A DNA stretch of 64,000 nucleotides from Microbacterium sp. SMR1 (GCF_003289625.1 NZ_QMBN01000001.1:682001-746000), one strand, 5' to 3'. Shown: positions 34,227 through 44,000, counted from the stretch's first letter. Numbers and translations are program-made. The notes: generated by a model from the sequence alone, not told the origin.

Positions 34227-36806
34227 TCACGCCTCCTGAGGCGCGAGCTCGACGCGCTCCACGACCAGGTCGCCGTCACTGTCGAGGAGCTCGAGCTCGG
34301 CGATGCGTCCGACCGCCTTCAGGTCGCCCTCCGCGCGGCGCAGTCGCTCGATCGTCGCGGCATCCGCGCGCAGCGTCAGTACCGAGACGGGGGTCTTCTG
34401 CGAGGCCTTGGCTTCCGTCTTCGCCCGGCGGATGCCGATGAGCGCGGCGCTGGCCGCGGTGAGAACGGCCGGGTCGCCGTCGATGCCGCTCGCTTCCGGC
34501 CACGGTGCGGTGTGCACGGAGCCCTCCTCGAACCACGACCATGCCTCCTCTGCGGCGAAGGCGAGCACCGGGGCGAGCAGACGCAGCAGCGACGACAGCG
34601 CGAGTCGCAGTGCCAGCGCCGCCGACGCCTGACCCGCGTCGGAGCGGTCGTACGCGCGCTCCTTGACGAGCTCGAGGTAGTCGTCGCAGAAGGTCCAGAA
34701 GAACGCTTCCGTGATCTCGAGCGCGCGAGCGTGGTCGTAGGCCTCGAACGCCCGCGTGGCATCGACGATCACACGGTCGAGCGTTGCGAGCATGGCGGCG
34801 TCGAGGTCGTGGGTCACCGCCGCGCCCTCGGGCACGGGGAACGACAGCACGAACTTCGCGGCGTTCAGCACCTTGATGGCGAGACGGCGGCCGATCTTCA
34901 CCTGCGTGGGGTTCTGCGGATCGAACGCGGCGTCGGAACCGAGGCGACTCGACGCGGCCCAGTAGCGGACCGCATCCGTGCCGTGCTGGGCGAGGATGTC
35001 GGCGGGGGTGACGACGTTTCCCTTCGACTTCGACATCTTCTTGCGGTCGGGGTCGACGATGAAACCGGAGATCGCGGCATCCGACCACGGTGCGCGGCCG
35101 TCTTCGAGAGCGCTGCGGAGCATCGTGGAGAACAGCCAGGTGCGGATGATGTCCTGCCCCTGCGGCCGCAGATCGAACGGCGCGACGAGCTGCCACAGCT
35201 CCTCGTCGCGCTGCCACCCGCCCGCGAGCTGCGGGGTCAGCGACGACGTCGCCCAGGTGTCGAAGATGTCGCGCTCGGCGTCGAACCCGCCCGGCACGCC
35301 GCGCTGCTCGGCGGTGTAGCCCGAGGGGACATCCGTGGTCGGGTCGATCGGGAGCTGGGCAGCATCGGGGGTGATGACGCGCTCGTAATCGCGTTCGCCG
35401 TTCTCATCGAGGCTGTACCAGATCGGGATCGGTACGCCGAAGAATCGCTGACGGGAGACGAGCCAGTCGCCGGTGAGACCGTTGGTCCAGTTCTCGTAGC
35501 GCACCCGCATGAAGTCGGGGTGCCACGACATCTCCTGACCGAGCGAGATGAGGCGCGCCCGGAGCTCTTCGTCGCGGGCGCCGTTGCGCAGGTACCACTG
35601 TCGGGTCGAGACGATCTCGAGCGGGCGATCGCCCTTCTCGAAGAACTTCACCGGGTGGCTGAAGGGCTTCGACACCTCGAGCAGCTCGCCCGATTCCTGC
35701 AGCAACTCCACCACGCGCTTCTTGGCGCTGAAGACGGTCTTCCCCGCCAGCTCGGCGTAGGCCGCGCGTGCGCCATCCGTGACGATGACGTCAGGCGCCT
35801 CGGCCACGATGCGACCGTCGTGGCCGAGGATCGTGCGGTTGGGCAGGTCGAGCTCGCGCCACCAGATGATGTCGGTGACGTCGCCGAACGTGCAGATCAT
35901 CGCGATTCCCGAGCCCTTGTCGGGCTGAGCGAGGTGATGGGCGAGGACCGGCACCTCGACGTCGAAGAGCGGCGTGCGGACGGTCTTGCCGAAGTAGGGC
36001 TGGTAGCGCTCGTCATCGGGGTTCGCCACGAGGGCGACACACGCCGGAAGCAGTTCGGGCCGCGTCGTCTCGATGTGGATGTCGCCGCTGCCGTCGGTCT
36101 TGTGGAACGCGATGCGGTGATACGACGCCTGCTGCTCGCGATCCTCGAGTTCGGCCTGCGCGATGGCGGAGCGGAAGTCGATGTCCCACAGCGTGGGGGC
36201 CAGCGCCTGGTAGGCCTCGCCGCGCTCGAGGTTGCGCAGGAACGCGAGCTGGCTGGTGCGGATGGTCTCGTCCGAGATCGTCCGGTACGTCTGGGTCCAG
36301 TCGACGGAGAGCCCGAGCTGACGGAAGAGCGACTCGAACTGCTTCTCGTCCTCGATCGTCAGCTTCTCGCACAGCTCGATGAAGTTGCGACGGCTGATGG
36401 GCACCTGGTCGGCGGCACGGCTCGACTTGTTGTCGCCGCCCTCGAACGGCGGGACGAACGACTCGTCGTAGGGGAGAGTCGGGTCGCAGCGCACGCCGTA
36501 GTAGTTCTGGACGCGGCGCTCGGTGGGCAGGCCGTTGTCGTCCCAGCCCATCGGGTAGAAGACGCTCTTCCCGCGCATGCGCTCGAATCGCACCTTGAGG
36601 TCGGTGTGGGTGAACGAGAAGACGTGGCCGATGTGCAGCGACCCGGATGCCGTCGGGGGAGGCGTGTCGACGGAGAAGACGCCGCCGCGGCCGGTCTTCG
36701 CGGCACGCGCGCGGTCGAACAGGTAGGTGCCCTGCTCGGCCCACGCGGCGCCCCACTTCTGCTCGAGGCCTTCCAGAGCGGGCTTCTCGGGAATGTGCGC
36801 TGTCAT
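34227..36806 (-). CDS. valS: Valine--tRNA ligase
   Basis: An 859-residue class I synthetase that charges tRNA-Val and edits Thr mischarging. The HIGH motif is HIGH at 58-61 (SLHIGHVFS), the KMSKS motif is KKMSKSKGN near residue 590, and the CP1 editing domain lies between (about 200-350). The wording ASGSLHIGH with YYGVRCDP and the length resemble the ValS form found in archaea and several actinobacteria. A C-terminal helical anticodon-binding domain is present; there is no long coiled-coil extension. GAGGAGTTCCC upstream is the ribosome site. No T-box precedes it. Confidence 0.96.
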   Translation of the reverse strand: MTAHIPEKPALEGLEQKWGAAWAEQGTYLFDRARAAKTGRGGVFSVDTPPPTASGSLHIGHVFSFTHTDLKVRFERMRGKSVFYPMGWDDNGLPTERRVQNYYGVRCDPTLPYDESFVPPFEGGDNKSSRAADQVPISRRNFIELCEKLTIEDEKQFESLFRQLGLSVDWTQTYRTISDETIRTSQLAFLRNLERGEAYQALAPTLWDIDFRSAIAQAELEDREQQASYHRIAFHKTDGSGDIHIETTRPELLPACVALVANPDDERYQPYFGKTVRTPLFDVEVPVLAHHLAQPDKGSGIAMICTFGDVTDIIWWRELDLPNRTILGHDGRIVAEAPDVIVTDGARAAYAELAGKTVFSAKKRVVELLQESGELLEVSKPFSHPVKFFEKGDRPLEIVSTRQWYLRNGARDEELRARLISLGQEMSWHPDFMRVRYENWTNGLTGDWLVSRQRFFGVPIPIWYSLDENGERDYERVITPDAAQLPIDPTTDVPSGYTAEQRGVPGGFDAERDIFDTWATSSLTPQLAGGWQRDEELWQLVAPFDLRPQGQDIIRTWLFSTMLRSALEDGRAPWSDAAISGFIVDPDRKKMSKSKGNVVTPADILAQHGTDAVRYWAASSRLGSDAAFDPQNPTQVKIGRRLAIKVLNAAKFVLSFPVPEGAAVTHDLDAAMLATLDRVIVDATRAFEAYDHARALEITEAFFWTFCDDYLELVKERAYDRSDAGQASAALALRLALSSLLRLLAPVLAFAAEEAWSWFEEGSVHTAPWPEASGIDGDPAVLTAASAALIGIRRAKTEAKASQKTPVSVLTLRADAATIERLRRAEGDLKAVGRIAELELLDSDGDLVVERVELAPQEA

Positions 36807-36878
36807 GGGAACTCCTCGACGATATGTGCGGCACTGTGTGAGCGTGCCTGAGTGTGCGTCGTCCGAGTCTACCGGGGG

Positions 36879-37700
36879 TCAGAAGGCGGCTTCGATGGTC
36901 TCGTTGCCGTCGATGACCTTTCGCACCTCGTCGCTCGTGAAGGCTTCGATGAGTGCCTTCGTGGCAGGGGAGTCCGCCTCAGCCGAGGGGACCACGAGCT
37001 GAAGCGCGAAGCGGTCGTCGAGTTCGGTGAGCAGGCCGTCGTCCTGCGGCGTGAGGCCGAGCGCGGCGATGTGCGACGGCCACTGGAAGATCAGGTCGGC
37101 CTCGTCGTACGCCGTGTTCAACTGGTTGATCTCCAGCGACAGGAACTGGAGGTTCTTCGGGTTCTCCGCGACGTCGTCGAGGGTCGCTGTGTACGGGTCG
37201 ATGCCCGGGGCGAGGTCGATGATGTCGGCGTCGGCCAGCAGCTTGAGCGCACGCGCGGTGTTCGACGAGTCGTTCGGGATGGCGACCGTGGCACCGTCGG
37301 GGAGCTGGCCGATGTCGGTCAGCGTCTTCGAGTAGAAGGCGATGACGAAGTTGTAGACGGGTTGGACCGCCTCGAGCGATGCCCCGTTCTTCTCGTTGAA
37401 CTCCGTCATATACGGCGCGTGCTGCGAGAAGTTCGCGTCGATGTCGCCGGCAGCGAGCATGTTGTTGATCGTGACGTAGTCCGACACCGGAACGAGCTCG
37501 ATCTCGTACCCGTCGGCGATCGCGGCTCCGGCAGCCTCGACGATGTCCGTCGCGGGGGCGGTCACCGCGCCCACGCGGAGCGTCGTGACCCCGGAATCCG
37601 TGTCTCCGGGCGAGCCGGCGCAGCCGGCGAGGAGTCCGGCGACCGCGAAGGTGGCGATGGCCGCCGAGGCGATGCGGGTGCGAAGGGTGCGAAGGGGCAT
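36879..37700 (-). CDS. metQ: Methionine ABC transporter substrate-binding lipoprotein
   Basis: A 273-residue NlpA/MetQ lipoprotein: basic start, hydrophobic stretch and lipobox LAGC with Cys27. The mature domain shows LRVGAVTAPATDIVEAA, DYVTINNMLAAGDIDANFSQH and AIPNDSSNTARAL, which form the MetQ methionine-binding cleft. It delivers methionine (or a related D- or L-amino acid) to MetNI. AAGGAGAACCC precedes the start. It is the last gene of metN-metI-metQ. The valS gene follows 72 bases on, on the same strand. Confidence 0.95.
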   Translation of the reverse strand: MPLRTLRTRIASAAIATFAVAGLLAGCAGSPGDTDSGVTTLRVGAVTAPATDIVEAAGAAIADGYEIELVPVSDYVTINNMLAAGDIDANFSQHAPYMTEFNEKNGASLEAVQPVYNFVIAFYSKTLTDIGQLPDGATVAIPNDSSNTARALKLLADADIIDLAPGIDPYTATLDDVAENPKNLQFLSLEINQLNTAYDEADLIFQWPSHIAALGLTPQDDGLLTELDDRFALQLVVPSAEADSPATKALIEAFTSDEVRKVIDGNETIEAAF

Positions 37701-37732
37701 GGGTTCTCCTTGTGAGAGCGGGTGGACGAGGG

Positions 37733-38404
37733 TCAACGGTGGTCGAGTCTGGTCGACAGGCGGTGACCGGCCGACTGGATGATCAGCACGACGACGAGGA
37801 TGACCGCGATCGTGAAGTACATCAGCGGATAGTCGTACTCCTGATAGCCGTAGCGCAGCGCGAAGTCGCCGATGCCGCCACCGCCGACCACACCGAGCAC
37901 GGTGGAATACGACAGCAGACTGATGGTTGCCGAGGTCAGCGCGTAGACGAGGCCGGGAACGGCCTCGGGAAGCAGGAAGCGCCGGACCGTCTGAGGCAGG
38001 GTCGCTCCCATCGTGCGCGCGACCCGGGGGATTCCGGGGCTGATCTCGCGCAGGATCTGCTCGACCAGACGTGCGTAGATCGCGACCGCGACGAAGCAGA
38101 GCGAGAACGTCGCCGCAGGAGTGCCGAACGTCGTCCCGTAGACGAGACGCGTCACCGGTACGAGGAACACGACCAGGAGGAGAAACGGGAAGGAGCGCAC
38201 GACGTTGATGAAGAGGTTCCCAATCCACCACACGAACCGGTTCGGCGCAGCGCCGTCCCGTCGCGTCAGGTACACGAGCATCCCGAGGGGGAGTCCGAGG
38301 AGCACCGCCGCGGCCAGCGAGACGAGGAGCATGTACCCGGTCTCGCCGAGCGCCTCGAGCAGATCTCCGCCGCGGCGCTCGAGTGATTCGACCAGGCCGG
38401 TCAT
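37733..38404 (-). CDS. metI: Methionine ABC transporter permease
   Basis: A 223-residue permease with five to six helices. GETGYMLLVSLAAAVLLGLPLG opens the membrane domain (given here in parts: GETGYMLLVSLAAA), NLFINVVRSFPFLLL and the EAA loop GIPRVARTMGATLPQT are family signatures, and YSTVLGVVGGGGIGDFALRYGY closes it (in parts: GVVGGGGIGDFALRYGY). It transports methionine together with MetN and MetQ. Its start overlaps metN's stop by four bases (ATGA). Confidence 0.95.
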   Translation of the reverse strand: MTGLVESLERRGGDLLEALGETGYMLLVSLAAAVLLGLPLGMLVYLTRRDGAAPNRFVWWIGNLFINVVRSFPFLLLVVFLVPVTRLVYGTTFGTPAATFSLCFVAVAIYARLVEQILREISPGIPRVARTMGATLPQTVRRFLLPEAVPGLVYALTSATISLLSYSTVLGVVGGGGIGDFALRYGYQEYDYPLMYFTIAVILVVVLIIQSAGHRLSTRLDHR

Positions 38405-39162
38405 GCGCCCAACTCCCGCCGGGCGCGGTCGAGATAGCTCTCCCGGCCCTGATCCGATGCGGGCTCGACGTGCAGGATGTCGCGAAGCCGCCCGTGCTCG
38501 AACAGCGCGACGCGGTCGCAGACCCGCCGCACGACGGCCAGATCGTGCGTCACGACGACCACTGTCGTTCCGAACCGGTCCCGGGCCTCGCGGAGGAGCG
38601 CGAGCACGCCGTCGGTTGTGCTGGCGTCGAGCGAGGAGGTCGGCTCGTCGCAGAGCAGCACCTCGGGCCGGCCCACGAGCGCTCGGGCGATCCCGACGCG
38701 CTGACGCTGACCGCCGCTGAGCTCAGCCGGGTAGGCATCCTCACGACCGCCGAGACCGACGAAACGCAGCGTCTCGTCGACCGCGGCGCGTCGCTCATTC
38801 ACACTCAGGCGGTCCCGGCGGTCGCGCAGTTCGAGGGCGAGCAGGACGTTCTGACGGACGGTGCGATTCGCCAGCAGGTGCACACCCTGGAAGACCACGC
38901 CGATCCGCCGGCGCAGATCCCGCAGCGCCGTCCGGCTGAGACCGGTCGGGTCCTGATCGAGCACCCTCACGGTTCCTGCGGTCGCGCTGATCTCGCCGGT
39001 GAGCAGAGCCAGGAGAGTGCTCTTGCCGGCACCGCTCTCGCCGATGACTCCGAAGATCTCGCGCGGAGATACAGCGAGATCGACGTCGGTGAGAGCGCGG
39101 GTTCCGCCGGGGTAGGTGACGCTCACGCCGCTGAGGGCGATCGGCGCGTCGGTCGGTGGCAC
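38401..39162 (-). CDS. metN: Methionine ABC transporter ATP-binding protein, short form
   Basis: A 253-residue ATPase: Walker A GESGAGKST at 41-49, Q-loop GVVFQGVHLL, signature LSGGQRQRVGIARAL, Walker B VLLCDEPTSSLD and H-loop VVTHD. It lacks the C-terminal NIL/ACT domain that in full-length MetN (about 340 residues) binds intracellular methionine and shuts the transporter. Start: GTG at 39162 with AGGGGAT as ribosome site. It is divergent from an Ohr-like gene across a 45-base region carrying an inverted repeat. Confidence 0.92.
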   Translation of the reverse strand: MPPTDAPIALSGVSVTYPGGTRALTDVDLAVSPREIFGVIGESGAGKSTLLALLTGEISATAGTVRVLDQDPTGLSRTALRDLRRRIGVVFQGVHLLANRTVRQNVLLALELRDRRDRLSVNERRAAVDETLRFVGLGGREDAYPAELSGGQRQRVGIARALVGRPEVLLCDEPTSSLDASTTDGVLALLREARDRFGTTVVVVTHDLAVVRRVCDRVALFEHGRLRDILHVEPASDQGRESYLDRARRELGA

Positions 39163-39172
39163 GGGGCATCCC

Positions 39173-39201
39173 CTAATAGTTGGACGACGTTCAACTATAG
39201 T
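39173..39201. promoter_or_regulatory. Shared promoter-operator of metNIQ and the Ohr-like gene
   Basis: The inverted repeat ATAGTTG (39176-39182) / CAACTAT (39192-39198), 9 bases apart, overlaps two divergent -10 elements: TATTAG on the minus strand (39178-39173) toward metN and TATAGT on the plus strand (39196-39201) toward the Ohr-like gene. One regulator could therefore control both. The regulator is not encoded next door. Confidence 0.55.
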
Positions 39202-39207
39202 CGAAGC

Positions 39208-39624
39208 ATGGTCACCCGGTACCGCACCTCTGCTTTCAACGACGACGGCGGCACGGGGGTCAGCCGCGTTCCGGACGGCCTGGAGGTCGCCGTGTCGAAT
39301 CCATTGCAGCCGGGCCATGACACCGCCGCGAGCAATCCGGAGCAGCTGCTCGCGCTGGCCTGGTCGACGTGCCTCAACGCCACCGCGCAGGCGATCGTGG
39401 CGGGCCGCCACCGCACGAAGGCGCGGGTCGAGGTCGAGCTGCGCGACGCCGAGGGGCGCGCGGGGTACGAGTTCCTCGTGACGGCCTTCATCTCCGGCGA
39501 GGGGCTGGATGCCTCCGAGGCGGCGGAACTCGCCGCCGCAGCGCACGATCGCTGCCCGATCTCGCGCCTGTTGCGGGAATCGCCGCTCGCCGAGGTACGC
39601 GGCGAGGCCTGGTCGGCGTCCTGA
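39208..39624 (+). CDS. OsmC/Ohr-family peroxidase-like protein
   Basis: A 138-residue OsmC/Ohr-fold protein. Two conserved cysteines sit in the expected places: LAWSTCLNATAQ on the central helix and AHDRCPISRLL near the C-terminus; they form the catalytic pair that reduces organic hydroperoxides. The N-terminal MVTRYRTSAFNDDGGTGVS is the Ohr-like strand pair. TATAGT ends 6 bases before the ATG, so the mRNA is probably leaderless. It is divergent from metNIQ and convergent with the GNAT gene. No OhrR gene is adjacent. The exact subfamily (Ohr or OsmC) is uncertain. Confidence 0.88.
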   Translation: MVTRYRTSAFNDDGGTGVSRVPDGLEVAVSNPLQPGHDTAASNPEQLLALAWSTCLNATAQAIVAGRHRTKARVEVELRDAEGRAGYEFLVTAFISGEGLDASEAAELAAAAHDRCPISRLLRESPLAEVRGEAWSAS

Positions 39625-39629
39625 GGAAG

Positions 39630-39650
39630 CGCCGTCAGCGATCGACGGCG
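39630..39650. terminator. Short hairpin between the Ohr-like and GNAT genes
   Basis: A 7-bp stem (CGCCGTC / GACGGCG, 7-base loop) overlaps the stop region of the GNAT gene, 6 bases past the Ohr-like stop. Confidence 0.45.
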
Positions 39651-40141
39651 AATCCGAGGTGGGGCATGTCCACGCCTCGGTAGTGCACCATGAACCGGCG
39701 GCGAACGGTCATGCCGAGGCGGATGGCGACGTTCATGGATGCGATGTTGGTGTCGCGGACCTTGGCCCAGATGGCCGGAGCACCGAGCTCGCGGAATCCC
39801 CAGTCCCGCGCCGCGACCGCGGCCTCGGTCGCGTAACCGCGGTGCCAGTGCGCCCGCTGGAAGAGGTAGCCGACCTCGAGCACCTCTTCGTCGCCGACGA
39901 ACTGCCGCGTGATGCCGCACTGCCCGATCATGCCGGCCCCAGGGAGGTCGACGGCCCAGAGGCCGAACCCGTCCTCCTCGTAGCGACGAAGATTGCGCGC
40001 GAGCCACCGCGCGCTCTCGTCGTCGTCGAACGCCCCCTCGTAGGCGGTCATCGCGATGGGGTCGGTCAGTATCTCGCGGAGCGGGTCCAGATCGTCCTCG
40101 GTCATCAGCCGGAGGACCAGACGTTCGGTGCGGGCGATCAT
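39635..40141 (-). CDS. GNAT family N-acetyltransferase (RimJ/RimL-like)
   Basis: A 168-residue acetyltransferase. It opens IARTERLVLRLMTEDDL, typical of the RimJ/RimL-like Acetyltransf_3 group, and has the acetyl-CoA-binding HRGYATEAAVAARDW (Q/RxxGxG/A-like) and NIASMNVAIRLGM motifs. It transfers an acetyl group to an amine on an unknown substrate; protein N-termini and small amines are both known for relatives. The start overlaps the pentapeptide-repeat gene's stop by four bases, so the two are co-translated. Confidence 0.92.
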   Translation of the reverse strand: MIARTERLVLRLMTEDDLDPLREILTDPIAMTAYEGAFDDDESARWLARNLRRYEEDGFGLWAVDLPGAGMIGQCGITRQFVGDEEVLEVGYLFQRAHWHRGYATEAAVAARDWGFRELGAPAIWAKVRDTNIASMNVAIRLGMTVRRRFMVHYRGVDMPHLGFAVDR

Positions 40142-40821
40142 CGGCTCGGCTCCTCGGCGGACGCCTCATCGCGCACGTCCCATCCGAGCGCAGCGGCGAA
40201 CGCGGGGGCATGCGCTTCGATCTGCCGACGCGATGCAGTGGCGCCCGTCAGCGCCCGGATGTCCGTGAAGGCGAGTGCTTCCAGGCCGCGGAGGTCGAGA
40301 TCCGTGCTCGAGAGCGCACGGGAGTCGAACTCGTCGACCGTCGTGTCGACGAAACGGACCCGCTCGAGCATCGCGCCCGGGGCGTCGAGCGTTCCGATGC
40401 GGCAGTCGACGATGAGCACGTCGCGCAACGTCGCGGCGGGCACCGAGAGGTAGTCGATCCGGATGCCGCGGAGGATGACGCCGTCCCAGCGGGCACGCTG
40501 GGCGTCGAGTGTGCCGATCCGCCCACCGCTGAGGGTCACGGTGCGCCAGCTGCCGTCGCCCGAGCGGAATTCGGCCGTCGCGAGGTCGCGGATGGCCACG
40601 TCGGCGAGCACCGCGCCGGTGAGATCGAGCCGGTCGGGGGACCCGGCCTCGACGGCGCTCTCGCTCAGCCGTGCGTGGGCTCCGTCGACCGCCTCGCTGC
40701 CGAGTGCTATCGACGTCTCGACGAGATCGCCGTGTCTGGTGAGGACTCCGGGCTCGAGGTGACGCGGCAGGTCGGGTTCGCTCACCCGAGGGGGCGTGGG
40801 ACGGGTACGAGGGCGGGCCAT
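40138..40821 (-). CDS. Pentapeptide repeat-containing protein
   Basis: A 227-residue protein with degenerate A(D/N)Lxx-type pentapeptide repeats from about residue 60 to 200 (DLTGAVLADVAIRDLATAEF, RARWDGVILRGIRIDYLSV), predicted to form a right-handed quadrilateral beta helix. Some relatives mimic DNA and protect gyrase from quinolones (Qnr/MfpA), but the strict repeat and tip residues of that group are not evident here, so I do not infer resistance. TACGCT ends 6 bases before the ATG, predicting a leaderless mRNA; this promoter points away from the ileS T-box promoter. Confidence 0.88.
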   Translation of the reverse strand: MARPRTRPTPPRVSEPDLPRHLEPGVLTRHGDLVETSIALGSEAVDGAHARLSESAVEAGSPDRLDLTGAVLADVAIRDLATAEFRSGDGSWRTVTLSGGRIGTLDAQRARWDGVILRGIRIDYLSVPAATLRDVLIVDCRIGTLDAPGAMLERVRFVDTTVDEFDSRALSSTDLDLRGLEALAFTDIRALTGATASRRQIEAHAPAFAAALGWDVRDEASAEEPSR

Positions 40822-40842
40822 ACGTTCAGCGTATGCCGACGG

Positions 40843-41026
40843 TATGATGGGCTCATCAGCACCGATCCGGCCATCACCGGGGAGCTCTCGGAAGAACGGC
40901 GGTCATCCGCCCAGTAGAACCGAGCGGGGCAGGCCCGTCACAGCCGCTGGGAGAGTGGCCCTCCGGGGCAAGCGGGGTGGTACCGCGGTCGCACGATCGT
41001 CCTCGCAGGAAGTCCGACCCTGCGAG
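40843..41026 (+). ncRNA. T-box riboswitch leader of ileS (translational, actinobacterial type)
   Basis: A promoter -10 TATGAT (40843-40848) is followed by a leader whose short stem I contains CCGGCCATCACCGGGG, with the isoleucine specifier ATC at 40873-40875. The T-box core GGGTGGTACCGCG lies at 40975-40987; its TGGT bulge would pair with the ACCA end of uncharged tRNA-Ile. An 8-bp stem CTCGCAGG/CCTGCGAG (41002-41009 and 41019-41026) covers the ribosome-binding bases before ATG 41034, acting as sequestrator. Uncharged tRNA-Ile binding should open it and raise ileS translation. No T-run terminator is seen, so control is at translation. Confidence 0.9.
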
Positions 41027-41033
41027 AGAAGCC

Positions 41034-44000
41034 ATGACCTATCCGAAGTCCTCCGCTTTCGGCCCCGCCGCCGACAGCGTCGTGCCGAGCCCCCGCTTCC
41101 CCGACGTCGAGCGCGACGTGCTCGCGTTCTGGGAGCGCGACGACACCTTCCGCAGCTCCATCGCGCGGCGCGAGGGGGCGCCCGAGTGGGTCTTCTACGA
41201 CGGCCCACCGTTCGCGAACGGGCTCCCGCATTACGGCCATCTGCTCACGGGGTACGCGAAGGATGTCTTCCCTCGCTTCCAGACCATGCGCGGCAAGAAG
41301 GTCGACCGCGTCTTCGGCTGGGACACCCACGGGCTGCCCGCCGAACTTGAAGCGATGAAGCAGCTCGGGATCACCGAGAAGAGCGAGATCGAAGCGATGG
41401 GCATCGCCGCCTTCAACGACAAGGCGCGCTCATCCGTCCTCGAGTACACGCGCGAGTGGGAGGACTACGTCACCCGGCAGGCGCGGTGGGTCGACTTCGA
41501 ACGCGGCTACAAGACGCTCGACACGGGCTTCATGGAGTCGGTGCTCTGGGCGTTCAAGGAGCTGTGGGACAAGGACCTCGCCTACGAGGGGCATCGCGTG
41601 CTGCCCTACTGCTGGCGCGACGAGACGCCCCTGTCGAACCACGAGCTGCGCATGGACGACGACGTCTACAAGATGCGCCAGGATCCGTCGGTGACCGTCA
41701 CCTTCCCGTTCGTCGGGGCGAAGGCCGAGTCCCTCGGCCTCACCGGTGTGCGGGCTCTCGCGTGGACGACGACTCCGTGGACGCTGCCCACGAACCTCGC
41801 TCTCGCCGTCGGCCCCGACATCCGCTATGTCGTGCTGCCCGGCGGGCCGGCCGGCGCCGCCGACGTTCATGAGGACCGTGTCGAGGCCGACGCCCACCGC
41901 TACCTCCTCGCCGAAGACCTCCTCGCGGGCTACGCGAAGGACCTCGGGTACGGCGACGTCGACGAGGCGCGCGCCGCGATCGAGCGGACCGTTCTCGGCA
42001 GCGAGCTCGCCGACGTGCAGTACGACCGGCTCTTCGACTACTACGCGGACACCGACACCTGGGGAACGGGTTCCGCGTGGCGGGTGCTCGTCGACGACTA
42101 CGTCACCACCACCGACGGCACCGGCATCGTCCACCAGGCCCCGGCCTACGGTGAGGACGACCAGCGCGTGACCGGCGCAGCCGGCATCCCGCTCATCATG
42201 AGCCTCGACGACGGCGGGCGCTTCCTCCCGCAGGTCACCGACGTCGCGGGGGAGTTGTGGATGGACGCCAACCGCCCGCTCATCCGCCTCCTGAAGGCCG
42301 AGGGCCGTCTCCTTCGCGAGGCAAGCTACGAGCACTCCTACCCGCACTGCTGGCGCTGCCGCAATCCGCTCATCTACAAGGCGGTGTCGAGCTGGTTCGT
42401 GCGCGTCACGGCGATCAAGGACCGCCTGCTCGAGCTCAACGAGCAGATCACGTGGGCACCCGAGAACGTCAAGCACGGGCAGTTCGGCAAGTGGCTCGAG
42501 GGCGCGCGCGACTGGTCCATCAGCCGCAACCGCTTCTGGGGCTCGCCGATCCCGGTCTGGAAGAGCGACGACCCCGAGTACCCGCGAACCGACGTGTACG
42601 GCTCGCTCGCCGACATCGAACGCGACTTCGGTCGCCTGCCGCGCAATGAGGCGGGCGAGGTCGACCTGCACCGGCCGTTCATCGATGACCTCACGCGTCC
42701 GAACCCCGACGACCCCACGGGCCGCTCGACGATGCGCCGCATCGAGGACGTCTTCGACGTATGGTTCGACTCCGGGTCGATGCCGTACGCGCAGGTGCAC
42801 TACCCCTTCGAGAACCGGGAGTGGTTCGACGAGCACGCGCCGGCCGACTTCATCGTGGAGTACATCGGACAGACCCGCGGCTGGTTCTACGTCATGCATG
42901 TGCTCTCGGGTGCGCTGTTCGACCGGCCGGCGTTCTCGGGCGTCGCCTGCCACGGCATCGTGCTGGGCAGCGACGGTCAGAAGATGTCGAAGTCGCTGCG
43001 AAACTACCCGGACGTGTCCGAGGTCTTCGACCGCGACGGTTCCGACGCGATGCGGTGGTTCCTGATGGGCTCGTCGGTGCTCCGCGGCGGCAACCTCGTC
43101 GTCACCGAAGAGGGCATCCGGGCGGGCGTGCGGGAGTTCCTGCTTCCGCTGTGGAACACCTGGTACTTCTTCGCCACCTATGCCAACGCGGCCGGCGGTG
43201 AGGGCGGGGCCGGGTACGAGGCGCGGCGGCGGACCGACTCCACGAACGTGCTCGACCGCTACATCCTGGCGCTGACCGGCGACCTGGTGCGCGATGTCGC
43301 AGCCGACCTGGAGGCCCTCGACTCCACGATGGCCGCCGCCAAGCTGCGCGACTTCGCCGAAGCGCTCACGAACTGGTACATCCGCCGCTCCCGCGATCGC
43401 TTCTGGGTGGGCGTCGTGCCCGACGACGATTCCTCGACGGAGGCGTTCGACACCCTCTACACGGTGCTCGAGACGCTGACCCGGGTCGCGGCGCCGCTTC
43501 TGCCCCTCGTGAGCGAGCGTGTCTGGCAGGGCCTCACCGGCGGACGGAGCGTTCACCTGGAGGACTGGCCGGACGCGGACGAGTTCGCGCCCGCAGCCGA
43601 CATCCGTTCGGCTATGGACGCCGTCCGCGAGGTCTCATCGGTGGCCAACGCTTTGCGCAAGAAGGAGGGCAAGCGCGTGCGCCTGCCGCTGCCTCAGCTC
43701 ACGGTTGCGATGACTGACGCGGCGTCGCTGGAGCAGTTCGCCGACATCCTCCGCGACGAGCTCAACGTGAAGGATGTCGCTGTGGCCGAGCTTTCGGACG
43801 ACCTCGCGGCCTCGTATGGCATCAGCCAGCGTCTCTCGGTCAATGCGCGCGCGGCCGGTCCACGACTGGGCAAGCAGGTGCAGCACGTCATCGCGGGTGC
43901 CCGGGCGGGCCTGTGGCGCGAGCAAGACGGTGTCGTGACCGTCGACGGCGTCGCGCTCGAGCCCGGCGAGTACGACCTGACCCTCGAAGCGGGAGGGGTG

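Noticed and set aside
34512..36851. 779-codon open frame antisense to valS
   Set aside because: It is the reverse reading of a clearly conserved synthetase; long antisense frames are expected at this GC content and it shows no recognisable domain.
40138..40821. Pentapeptide-repeat gene as a quinolone-resistance (Qnr/MfpA) determinant
   Set aside because: Repeats are degenerate and the specific DNA-mimic features are not visible; only the fold can be supported.
41430..43556. 708-codon open frame antisense to ileS
   Set aside because: Shadow frame of ileS with Arg/Val/His-rich composition and no motif.
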